From Saprospiraceae bacterium (GTDB taxonomy: Bacteria; Bacteroidota; Bacteroidia; Chitinophagales; Saprospiraceae): DNA of 64,000 nucleotides. Every line of letters starts with the position of its first letter. Positions within the stretch are counted from its first letter, which is position 1. A program made the position numbers and the translations under genes. The DNA lies in the NCBI GenBank assembly GCA_028280415.1, contig JANQLV010000077.1:62001-126000 (forward strand), read 5' to 3'. Of the stretch, positions 26,688-34,171 are shown one piece after another. The notes below the pieces were generated by a model. It was given only the letters and a program-made list of their open reading frames with translations, had not been told where the DNA came from and searched no databases.

Positions 26688-27458
26688 TTATTTACTTTTG
26701 AACTTATTGATTGCATTTCTGGTAAAATCGGAAAGTACTAATTGTCCACTGGCGGCAGCTCTTTCAGCTAGTAGTTCATCCCAGTGCTCGGTTCCTTCCC
26801 AAAACGCTTTTTTCATCATGCGCATTGCCTCGGGATTAGATTGAGCAAGTTTTTGAGCCAAAGCCAAAATTGCGGCATCCATTTCTTCAACATTTTCATA
26901 GATGTCAGCATATAGGCCTTTGGCGCGTGCCCACTCTGCATTTCTCCATTCGGTAGCATTAAAGGCCAATTGAGTCATCGCTGAAGTACCAATTTTCCGT
27001 TCTACGGCAGGGCCAACTACGAAAGGACCAATTCCTACAGCGAGTTCACTTAATTTAATTGAAGCGTATTTGGTCGCAAAGCAATAGTCCGTAGCTGCTG
27101 CTACTCCAACACCCCCGCCAACGGCTTTACCCTGAATTCTTCCCAAAATGAGCTTTGGGCATTTTCGGCAGGCATTAATCACATTGGCAAAACCCATGAA
27201 AAATTTCTGCCCATTTTCGAAATTGTCAATTGCGATCAGTTCATCGAAACTGGCACCGGCACAAAAAGTACGCTCTCCTCCACTTTTCAGGATGATCACT
27301 TTGACCGATTCATTAGCGCCTGCGTCATTGATAGCATCGCGAAGCTTGGCCAATAGTTTTCCGGGAAGGGAATTATGCGAAGGATGAAAAAAAGTAATAC
27401 TTGCAATTTGGTTTTCAATACTTGTTTCTACAGTTCCTAATTGGGTCTTATCTTGCAT
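26688..27458 (-). CDS. Enoyl-CoA hydratase/isomerase family protein
   Basis: The 256-residue crotonase-fold protein has the oxyanion-hole segments TFCAGASFDEL and KAVGGGVGVAAATDY, and LSELAVGIGPFVVGPAVERKIG around the second catalytic position. The glutamate usually found in the first active-site helix (GGxxE) is absent, while the Glu of LSEL is kept. This resembles methylglutaconyl-CoA hydratase and related members more than PaaF. It could act in branched-chain amino acid or fatty acid catabolism. It is separate from the paa genes 8 kb away. Confidence 0.85.
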   Translation of the reverse strand: MQDKTQLGTVETSIENQIASITFFHPSHNSLPGKLLAKLRDAINDAGANESVKVIILKSGGERTFCAGASFDELIAIDNFENGQKFFMGFANVINACRKCPKLILGRIQGKAVGGGVGVAAATDYCFATKYASIKLSELAVGIGPFVVGPAVERKIGTSAMTQLAFNATEWRNAEWARAKGLYADIYENVEEMDAAILALAQKLAQSNPEAMRMMKKAFWEGTEHWDELLAERAAASGQLVLSDFTRNAINKFKSK

Positions 27459-27606
27459 CTATTTAATTTTTGCTACACAAATATACGATAGAGCAGGCAA
27501 AGAGTTCAATGGACTATGTTAATGATTTGTCAAAGGTGGAAAGGGGCCGCACTTATAAAAATAACAAACCTGTAATCACAAGAGCAGTAGTTAATTGAAA
27601 ATCAAA

Positions 27607-27637
27607 AGCCCCGGAGGAAAAGATTTCCCCCAGAGCT
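27607..27637 (-). terminator. Minus-strand terminator hairpin
   Basis: A 14-bp stem pairs 27607-27620 with 27624-27637 with a 3-base loop. Three of the pairs are A-C on the plus strand but G-U on the minus strand. The minus-strand RNA continues into TTTTGATTTTC. This fits rho-independent termination on the minus strand, 240 bases after the GIN gene. Confidence 0.6.
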
Positions 27638-27741
27638 CGATGATGTTAAACAATAATCAATTAATTTTTGCTGTTTGATTTCATCTTAAACCACATACAT
27701 GTTTAAAACATAGGAGCCAGATCCCTACGCTACCCGGCCCC
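27607..27741 (-). ncRNA. Candidate structured 3' UTR or small RNA
   Basis: A 10-bp hairpin (27713-27722 with 27732-27741, three G-U pairs only on the minus strand) is followed about 75 bases later by the terminator hairpin. Both rely on minus-strand G-U pairs, which argues for selection on an RNA. It may be the 3' UTR of the GIN operon or a separate small RNA. No known family was recognised. Confidence 0.35.
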
Positions 27742-27873
27742 TTTTAAATCAACTAATCAATATCATAATGCCCCGGAATCGTCATGAGGTCTTGCTTAAT
27801 TATGAAGATCAAAACGATCAGGCTTAGAACAATTCCGATGCTTTTAGTTTTTCCTTTATGCTGTTGGAATAGG

Positions 27874-28782
27874 CTATTGTATTACTTCCAATTTTGCCTG
27901 GCCGGATATATTTTTGGTGATTTCCGGATTCCCGGAATATTGAATGCTTGCAAAATCGGTAGCCTGGATTTGTAGTGTTCGGGATGTAGACAGGATCGTC
28001 TCGGTACTACTTTTAGTCTGTATACTGGCTGTTTCGCAATTTAGAGAAGCTGCATTAATTTTTGCAAAGTCACTGGAGATAATATCCAGAGATTTTGTGG
28101 CTCCAATTAAACTACAATTACTATTCCCACTGGATTTTATGTTTATGCTGTTGGCATTCATGTTTTTAAGAAACAGGTTGGCAAAATCGGCAGTTGTAAT
28201 CTCCGCATTCCCGAGTTCACCGCTGATATCCAGGCGGGCGCTGCCACTTACCTCAAGGTCCAAATTTTGACTATTGACCTTTGCATTTACTTCGGCGAAG
28301 TCATAAATCTCGGCTTTAAAAGCTTCATGGTCAAAAACATCTTCGAAGATCAATTTTGAAGAACCACCGATTTCGATGGCTTCCATACTTGGGGTACTGA
28401 TGTAAATCTTGATGTTATCCGTTGGGTGCAAATTAAATCGATTGGGATGTCCAATACGGAGTTGACGTTTGAGAATGCTTTTTCCTCCTTTTTTAGTATA
28501 CACGGTGCGATCAAAGTTTGGGCGCAAAAATGCCTGAATATTTTCATCAGTTTCGATAACCAGAGCGGGATCTCCTTTTTTTATATAAACTTCATATGGA
28601 TGATTCGTTTTGAAAAAAGCAATTTCTCCGATCTGATGATTTACCTTAATAATCTTTCCATCACCAATAACTTTACTGTTTTCGACATTGATCAGACTGT
28701 TTTTTGCAAAGATCAAAACGCAAAGCATTGATAATCCGATTAAAGAAATCAAACCGAGAAGAATTTTATTACTGGTTTTCAT
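27874..28782 (-). CDS. Head-GIN-domain (DUF2807) secreted or membrane-anchored protein
   Basis: From the ATG at 28782 (MKTSNKILLG) the protein is 302 residues with an N-terminal hydrophobic segment; the upstream ATG at 28830 is less likely. The rest is a right-handed beta-helix-like auto-transporter adhesin head: repeated strands such as MEAIEIGGSSKLIFEDVF, NLDLEVSGSARLDISGEL and SLDIISSDFAKINAASL. This is the head-GIN pattern common in Bacteroidota. It is the last gene of the ABC/GntR operon. GIN proteins are often found beside GntR/ABC or sigma regulators; function unknown. Confidence 0.85.
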   Translation of the reverse strand: MKTSNKILLGLISLIGLSMLCVLIFAKNSLINVENSKVIGDGKIIKVNHQIGEIAFFKTNHPYEVYIKKGDPALVIETDENIQAFLRPNFDRTVYTKKGGKSILKRQLRIGHPNRFNLHPTDNIKIYISTPSMEAIEIGGSSKLIFEDVFDHEAFKAEIYDFAEVNAKVNSQNLDLEVSGSARLDISGELGNAEITTADFANLFLKNMNANSINIKSSGNSNCSLIGATKSLDIISSDFAKINAASLNCETASIQTKSSTETILSTSRTLQIQATDFASIQYSGNPEITKNISGQAKLEVIQ

Positions 28783-28810
28783 TTTTTTAAATTGAATGAT
28801 GTTTTTAAAA

Positions 28811-29197
28811 TTAATTTTCTGAAGCTTCACTGGAATGCCCGTTTTTGGATTTTTGATAAATCTCTTGCAGGTCCTTAAAATCCAGGTTGAGCAAATCCAT
28901 GTTCCGGAATAATTCGGGCAGATAATTTTGAATGAAATCTGCCTTCTTGATCTCTTTTAATTTTTCGGCAGCGTCTTCCGCTACAAAGTAACCGATCCCC
29001 CTTTTATTAAAAATAATTTCCCGTTCTTGCAGGTATGAGTAGGTACGCATAACAGTATTCGGATTTACCTGAATGGATGCCGCCATTTCGCGGACAGATT
29101 GAATTTTATCGCCTGCTTTAATTTTTTCGGATAGTATATTCTCACCGATAAAATCCGCAATTTGCATATAGATAGTTTGACTCTTTTTAAAATCCAT
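28811..29197 (-). CDS. GntR-family transcriptional regulator (YtrA-like)
   Basis: From the ATG at 29197 (MDFKKSQTIYMQ) the protein is 128 residues. It has a winged helix-turn-helix of the GntR family (GDKIQSVREMAASIQVNPNTVMRTYSYLQEREIIFNKRGIGYFV) and a short C-terminal helical tail, without a large ligand domain. That is the YtrA subfamily layout, usually found with ABC transporter genes. Its ATG overlaps the stop of the permease gene (TAATG). A palindrome at 30831-30850 upstream of the operon is the likely operator. Confidence 0.92.
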   Translation of the reverse strand: MDFKKSQTIYMQIADFIGENILSEKIKAGDKIQSVREMAASIQVNPNTVMRTYSYLQEREIIFNKRGIGYFVAEDAAEKLKEIKKADFIQNYLPELFRNMDLLNLDFKDLQEIYQKSKNGHSSEASEN

Positions 29198-29970
29198 TAT
29201 ACTTCTCTTTCTTTTAGTTTGAAATAAGCAACTACCCAAAAGATTGGAGCCATGACATACCAGAAAATGTTTTGTAACAAGGGCCATGCGGTAAACTCCA
29301 CAAAGTCCTGAAATCGATAGCTTGGGAAAACAGTGATATTATCTCTGGGGACTAAAAGCCCGTCAAAAAGGTCAGCGAAAATTATCCTAAACAAAAGCCA
29401 TCCGAATAGACTTAGGGCAATATAAATTAGAACCAGAGCAAATAACGTTTTGAAAAATGAAAAGCGATTAAAGGTGGCCGCACCTAGAATAAAAACAGAT
29501 TGTATGACAATGTATAGTTTGATAAAGAATAAATTAAATTCACTGAAAGGATTAAATTCCCAAAAAGAAAAGGAAAAATAGCGTTGGGTAATTACATTCA
29601 CAGATTCTGAAAAAAGCCAGTATAATAAGGTCGCCATTACTGTATACCCAAGTGTAGTGATCAATAGTTTGAGTGAAAATTTTTCAAAAATTGATGCGGG
29701 GATGCTTAGATAATTCATCCGCTGCTCCTTGCGATTGAGTACATTAAAACTCGTACTGGTAAAATAAAAACCGCCAGCTAAAAGGACAATAGGATACCAA
29801 ACCTGATGGAAATCGGCATCAGAATGATCCGAAGCAACAATAGTAAAAATGAGCATTAAAAAAGCGAAAACGACACTTGCTACAATTAGTGTTATACGAT
29901 ATCCCGAAAAAACTTCTTCCCGGAATAGTTTGAAAAATCTGGTTGGCGCGAATATTTGATTAGACATCAT
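29197..29970 (-). CDS. ABC transporter permease-like membrane protein
   Basis: From the ATG at 29970 (MMSNQIFAP) the protein is 257 residues with about six membrane spans. A GGAGG sequence lies 6 bases before this ATG, which is unusual in Bacteroidota, so it supports this start over the one at 30000. It starts inside the last codons of the ATPase gene and ends on the GntR start, indicating translational coupling. It is the membrane partner of the neighbouring ATPase. Substrate unknown. Confidence 0.85.
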   Translation of the reverse strand: MMSNQIFAPTRFFKLFREEVFSGYRITLIVASVVFAFLMLIFTIVASDHSDADFHQVWYPIVLLAGGFYFTSTSFNVLNRKEQRMNYLSIPASIFEKFSLKLLITTLGYTVMATLLYWLFSESVNVITQRYFSFSFWEFNPFSEFNLFFIKLYIVIQSVFILGAATFNRFSFFKTLFALVLIYIALSLFGWLLFRIIFADLFDGLLVPRDNITVFPSYRFQDFVEFTAWPLLQNIFWYVMAPIFWVVAYFKLKEREV

Positions 29971-30817
29971 GATGTACCTCCTTTTCGAATAGTTTTTCAA
30001 TTCGTTCTTTATTGCTGATTACAGCGTTAAATAATACTTCCATATCCACTTCGGTTTCTTCACCGCTAATATTCGGGGTGACTGCTAAAAAACCTCCCGG
30101 GGTACGTTCTGCATAAAAGGCATCGGCTACCTCCGCTTCACTAAAGCGCATTCCGAAATGTAATTTGCTGGTGATCTCTTCAATCGTTGCCTGAAAAATG
30201 ATTTTTCCATTTTCGAGAATGATTACCGGATCAATTAGATTAATCATATCTCTTACCTGATGCGTGGAAATAATGAAGCATTTGTCATCTGTAATCGAGC
30301 TGGCAAGCAACTTTCTGAAAATGCTTTTCGAAGGGATATCCAGTCCATTGGTTGGTTCATCCAGAATCATTAGATTACAATTCGTTGCCATACCGAAGCT
30401 GAGCAATACTTTCTTCTTTTGTCCGTAAGAAAGTTTGTTGAGTCTGTTATCCTTGTTCAATTCAAAGCTGTTCAGGTATTCGTCAAATTGAGCGCTGCTG
30501 AACTTTGGGTAAAAAACACCATAGATCTTTTCGAAAGTAGAAATCTTCATCGAAGGAATATAGAACTCTTCGGGCACGATGTACAGGTCGGCCAAAAAAG
30601 AAGGATGTCTTTTCTCCGGATTATAACCATTTATGCTAAGTGTGCCGGATTTGGGATAAGCCAATCCGGAAATGAGTTTGAGCAAAGTTGTTTTACCCGC
30701 GCCATTCTTGCCAAGTAAGCCGCAGATATTTCCGGGCTTAACGTTCAGTTGCAAATCGCTGAACAGTGGTTTTTTCTTTTTGTAATGAAAATTGAGCTTG
30801 TTAATTGTTATCATCAT
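29960..30817 (-). CDS. ABC transporter ATP-binding protein
   Basis: The 285-residue ATPase has Walker A GLLGKNGAGKTTL, the signature LSYGQKKKVLL, Walker B LMILDEPTNGLD, and the switch histidine in STHQVRD. It belongs with the membrane protein that overlaps its 3' end. Together with the YtrA-like GntR regulator and the GIN protein it makes a four-gene operon. The system resembles YtrBC or drug/peptide-exporting ABC units; substrate unknown. Confidence 0.93.
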   Translation of the reverse strand: MMITINKLNFHYKKKKPLFSDLQLNVKPGNICGLLGKNGAGKTTLLKLISGLAYPKSGTLSINGYNPEKRHPSFLADLYIVPEEFYIPSMKISTFEKIYGVFYPKFSSAQFDEYLNSFELNKDNRLNKLSYGQKKKVLLSFGMATNCNLMILDEPTNGLDIPSKSIFRKLLASSITDDKCFIISTHQVRDMINLIDPVIILENGKIIFQATIEEITSKLHFGMRFSEAEVADAFYAERTPGGFLAVTPNISGEETEVDMEVLFNAVISNKERIEKLFEKEVHHDV

Positions 30818-30830
30818 CGTTGTGTTTTAC

Positions 30831-30850
30831 TGTACTACTTTACTAGTACA
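30831..30850. promoter_or_regulatory. Palindromic operator, probably for the GntR regulator
   Basis: TGTACTA (30831-30837) and TAGTACA (30844-30850) form a perfect 7-bp inverted repeat with 6 bases between. It begins 4 bases downstream of the minus-7 element and covers the expected transcription start. YtrA-type GntR repressors bind GT-rich palindromes of this kind, so autorepression is likely. Confidence 0.6.
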
Positions 30851-30853
30851 CTA

Positions 30854-30885
30854 CAAATGTAATGCATTTGATTTTTATTATGCAA
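30854..30885 (-). promoter_or_regulatory. Promoter of the ABC/GntR/GIN operon
   Basis: On the minus strand TTG (30885-30883) is separated by 21 bases from TACATTTG (30861-30854), matching the Bacteroidota promoter. The operator lies just downstream. Confidence 0.6.
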
Positions 30886-30977
30886 GTTTTTTTAAGCTTT
30901 TTTTGAAAAAAGAACTATTAGAAAGGAATAGCAATAAATGGGAAAATGTGATTTAAGCGATAACGTAAGTTGTTGAT

Positions 30978-31952
30978 TTATAGTGGTTTTTGAGCTTTTT
31001 CTATGGCAATGTCAAAGCCTTGCTTGATTACATTTTGAGCAGCAGCACTATTCTTTTGTAAAATTGGATTGGTATGATTGAAGTGTATGAAGTGTATTTT
31101 TTTCTTATCGGCGGGCGCCAATGATGCAAATAAATCAAGGCTTTCCTCTATAAAAGGATGAGGGATCAGGCTCATATCCCGCCCCGGAATCTCTCCGTTT
31201 TTATAGAAGGTTCCATCGAGAAAAGCATAATCTACATGCTTTATTTCCTTGGAAATATCTCGATCCCATTTTTGCCACTTATCGATATCCGGGATAAATA
31301 AACTGCTTTTCTGAGGACCTTGTATATGATAGCCTACGGTTTCTGAGTATTCATCCCGATGAGGAACGAGAAAAGGCTTTACCTTAAATTGATCATTAAG
31401 CTGAATAGTCGAGTCAGCAGCTAAAGGCTGAAGTTTTATATTTTTTAACTGTACCAGTTGACTCCATGGGCCATTGGATTCCAGAAAGTTTTTCATGAGG
31501 GGCATCGCATAGACCGCGATTTCCTTTGTGCCCATTGCTTCCCGACCGAGGTGCATTAAACCCGTATAGTGTCCAATATGTGCATGAGTCAGAAAGATAC
31601 CGGAAAGTTCGATTCCCGGATACATCTGCTGGAGCAGGTGGAGTTGATCTTTGAAATCGGGAGTGGCATCAAATAGCCAAGCTTTTTTGTTGGCTGGATC
31701 AACCAAAGCCAGGCAGGATACCATCTGTCGGTCAACTTTGGCATTCCAGACCGCTTTGCAACAGTCTTTATGGCAGTTAGCCTGTGGAAAGCCAGCATCC
31801 TGAGCGATGCCCAATACCGTGATATTCGGGCTATCTAAAGGAGGAGTATTTTCGATTTGCTGAACATTGGCTTGGCAGCCCCCAAAAATAAACGGGAGCA
31901 GGATCACTGCTATTCTGATTATTTTTTTACTAAAAAAAATGAATGTTAACAC
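30978..31952 (-). CDS. PqqB-like metallo-beta-lactamase-fold lipoprotein
   Basis: The 324-residue protein has a lipoprotein signal ending FIFGGC. It then follows the PqqB-like MBL layout: LGIAQDAGFPQANC with nearby cysteines, a metal-site THAHIGHYTGL, PHRDEYSETVGY, a late Asp (FIPDID), and IHFIHFNHTNP. PqqB itself takes part in pyrroloquinoline quinone synthesis, but no other pqq gene is nearby, so a hydrolase role is more likely. It lies 12 bases after paaY at the end of the paa region and probably shares the transcript. Confidence 0.8.
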   Translation of the reverse strand: MLTFIFFSKKIIRIAVILLPFIFGGCQANVQQIENTPPLDSPNITVLGIAQDAGFPQANCHKDCCKAVWNAKVDRQMVSCLALVDPANKKAWLFDATPDFKDQLHLLQQMYPGIELSGIFLTHAHIGHYTGLMHLGREAMGTKEIAVYAMPLMKNFLESNGPWSQLVQLKNIKLQPLAADSTIQLNDQFKVKPFLVPHRDEYSETVGYHIQGPQKSSLFIPDIDKWQKWDRDISKEIKHVDYAFLDGTFYKNGEIPGRDMSLIPHPFIEESLDLFASLAPADKKKIHFIHFNHTNPILQKNSAAAQNVIKQGFDIAIEKAQKPL

Positions 31953-31964
31953 CAGAGAAGTAAA

Positions 31965-32561
31965 TTATTGATTTTTAATTTCATTCCAGGTTGTATAAAG
32001 GCTTTCCTGTGCTGGTCGGTCTTTTGGTATTTCTCTCAAGGGTTCACAGGCTTTAGCCCTTTGATACATATCCGCCGGAAGCTTTTGGTATAGAGCTGTA
32101 CCTTTTGTCTTCCAGGCAATCATTTCATCACTAACTGTCTTAATCACCTTACCAGGGTTCCCAACTACCAGGCTACGTCGTGGAATTACCGTATCTGCTT
32201 TTATAAAACATAGTGCCCCAACAATGCATTCTTCTTCGATGACTACATTGTCCATAATGACTGCATTCATACCGACTAGAGAATTTTGACCGATAGTTGC
32301 ACCGTGGATAATGGCGCCATGTCCGATATGCGCGGATTCGTGGAGTGTAACCGTTATTCCCGGAAACATGTGGATGGTGCAATTCTCCTGCACATTGCAT
32401 CCATCTTTAATTATGATACCACCCCAATCTCCCCGTAGAGCAGCTCCCGGTCCAATGTAAACATCTTTTCCAATAATAACATTACCCGTCACCGCTGCTT
32501 GAGGATGGACAAAAGCACTTTCGTGAACAATGGGCCGAAAACCTTTGAATTCGTAAAACAA
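31965..32561 (-). CDS. paaY: PaaY-like hexapeptide-repeat protein (gamma-carbonic-anhydrase fold)
   Basis: The 198-residue left-handed beta-helix protein has repeated hexapeptides (VTGNVIIGKDVYIGPGAALRGDWG, IVGALCFIKADTVIP) and metal-binding histidines of the gamma-carbonic-anhydrase type (HMFPG, HESAHIGHGAIIHGA). The length and C-terminal tail fit PaaY, a thioesterase that prevents trapping of CoA in phenylacetate degradation. It is downstream of the propeller gene with a 126-base gap, so it may have its own promoter. Confidence 0.85.
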   Translation of the reverse strand: MFYEFKGFRPIVHESAFVHPQAAVTGNVIIGKDVYIGPGAALRGDWGGIIIKDGCNVQENCTIHMFPGITVTLHESAHIGHGAIIHGATIGQNSLVGMNAVIMDNVVIEEECIVGALCFIKADTVIPRRSLVVGNPGKVIKTVSDEMIAWKTKGTALYQKLPADMYQRAKACEPLREIPKDRPAQESLYTTWNEIKNQ

Positions 32562-32687
32562 AATAAAATGTTTATATAATTTATGTGATTAATGAACTAG
32601 AAATAGCCGTTTTTCAAAAAAGACCATATATAGTCATCCTCTAAAGCAGCTTGAGAATTTTCGAATGTAAGTTAATAAATATTCTAT

Positions 32688-33776
32688 TTATACCTGAGCG
32701 AAACGAACAGCGTGTACCATAGGTAAATAGTGATTGATACAAGTCCAGTGATCGCCCAGGTTTTCGGATAAGAATAAATTACCTGTAGTCGTACCAAAGG
32801 CAAGTGTATTTCCACTAATATCCAGCGCATGGCGGTAAACAATATCAAAACTGGTCTTTTGCGGCAAACCGTTTCTTTGTTCTTCCCAGTTTTTTCCACC
32901 GTCACTGGTGCGACAAACTACTAAAGATTGATCAATCGGAGTGCGAATGACATCACTTATTCCGGGAATCACCCAGGCCTGTTCCGGATTTTTTTCGTGT
33001 ACAGCAATGGTAAAACCAAAATTAGCCGGTCCTTCTTTTTGACTAACATCTTCCCAGGTCTTTGCACCATCCGTAGAGCGAAAGACTCCGCAATGATTTT
33101 GTTGCCACATTACCTCAGGTACTGCCGGACAAGCCAATAGTAAATGCGGATCATGTCCTACTTCGGTATAGGGATCGGGAAGAAAATCTGCTCTTAACCC
33201 CTGATTTCGAACAATCCAGTTTTGGCCGTTATCCTTTGTTTCGAAAACCCCGGCACAGCTGATGCCGATATAATAATGATTGCTATCCCTTGGATCAACG
33301 ACGATCGAATGAATTCCCGGATGATCAAAGCCTCCTCCAAACCAATGCTCTTTTCGGGAAGGATGATTCCACAAAGCTTCGTTAAGCTGAAAACTTTTTC
33401 CGTTGTCCATACTGCTGAAAAGACCACCCGGAATTGTGCCAATGAGCAGTTTCTCGTTTTGGGCGCTGCCACCATTTGTAAAGGCCCAGATATATTTATT
33501 AATTGCCGGAACCCCTTCCTTTACTTCCAATCCTTCCGGGTATTTTGGCGCTTCTACTTCTTCCCAGTTATTTCCCTGATCAATGGATTTATGCAATTTA
33601 ATGCCCCAATGGCCATGATCGAGACAGGCCCACCAGGTATCGGTTTGTTTATCAATATAGCTTAAAGTAACCGGAATTCCGGGGAAATGTGTACTATGAT
33701 AGTTCCAGGAATCAGAAGATTTTCGATAAAGGATCAACCCTTTTCGAGTACTCAGGAAAAGAAGGTTTTTTGACAT
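32688..33776 (-). CDS. Cytoplasmic BNR/WD40-like beta-propeller protein
   Basis: The 362-residue protein has no signal peptide. It carries repeated BNR-type Asp boxes (STDGAKTWEDV, SMDNGKSFQL, TKDNGQNWIV, TSDGGKNWEE, SENLGDHWT), consistent with a six- or seven-bladed propeller. Such proteins are often labelled exo-alpha-sialidase, but sialidase catalytic residues are not visible. It lies next to a MoaD/ThiS-like gene, within the paa region. I recall this gene pair in other bacteria but cannot verify it here. Its role is unknown. Confidence 0.8.
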   Translation of the reverse strand: MSKNLLFLSTRKGLILYRKSSDSWNYHSTHFPGIPVTLSYIDKQTDTWWACLDHGHWGIKLHKSIDQGNNWEEVEAPKYPEGLEVKEGVPAINKYIWAFTNGGSAQNEKLLIGTIPGGLFSSMDNGKSFQLNEALWNHPSRKEHWFGGGFDHPGIHSIVVDPRDSNHYYIGISCAGVFETKDNGQNWIVRNQGLRADFLPDPYTEVGHDPHLLLACPAVPEVMWQQNHCGVFRSTDGAKTWEDVSQKEGPANFGFTIAVHEKNPEQAWVIPGISDVIRTPIDQSLVVCRTSDGGKNWEEQRNGLPQKTSFDIVYRHALDISGNTLAFGTTTGNLFLSENLGDHWTCINHYLPMVHAVRFAQV

Positions 33777-33842
33777 GCTTATAGTTTTAATAGTTTGACG
33801 GTATTAAAATGAGAGTTGTTCCGTCCTCTAAGCAGATTCCTG

Positions 33843-34115
33843 CTATCCACCCGAAAGGGCCTGCATAATATATACTTCGCTATTTTCATGGACCGCATCC
33901 ATTAATTCAATGCGATCTTTTATGAGTGAGCCATCTACAAATATATTTACATGCTTTCGAAGACTACCCTGATCATCTACTAAATAAGCTTTGAGGCCCG
34001 GATAGTGTTGCTCCACCAGGTCTACCACTTCTCCGACATTAGCAGCTTGTACTTCGAGTTTATCAATCCCCGGATAAAATCGTTTTAAGGCATATGTAAA
34101 TTGTATTGTAGGCAT
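33843..34115 (-). CDS. MoaD/ThiS-like ubiquitin-fold protein
   Basis: The 90-residue protein has a beta-grasp pattern and ends in Gly-Gly (YIMQALSGG), the hallmark of MoaD/ThiS sulfur carriers. These are activated by adenylation by an E1-like enzyme. No MoeB/ThiF, MoaE or ThiG gene is adjacent. Its neighbours are a BNR propeller downstream and paaH upstream. It may supply sulfur, or tag a partner; unknown. Length fits the family. Confidence 0.85.
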   Translation of the reverse strand: MPTIQFTYALKRFYPGIDKLEVQAANVGEVVDLVEQHYPGLKAYLVDDQGSLRKHVNIFVDGSLIKDRIELMDAVHENSEVYIMQALSGG

Positions 34116-34171
34116 TAGATTAATTAATCATAAAATAATAATACATCTACTGATGGCTGGAGCTTGCACTT

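Larger units (their letters stand above)
27459..27873. other. Intergenic region with two minus-strand hairpins
   Basis: The 415 bases have no convincing gene. Two hairpins form well only as minus-strand RNA: 27713-27741 and 27607-27637. They are listed separately. Very short frames here (7 to 11 codons) have no support. Confidence 0.5.

Noticed and set aside
27784-27975. Plus-strand frame overlapping the end of the GIN gene
   Set aside because: Mostly antisense to the GIN coding sequence; no support.
32688-33776. Sialidase
   Set aside because: Asp boxes are present, but no signal peptide and no visible arginine triad or catalytic Tyr/Glu; only a propeller can be supported.
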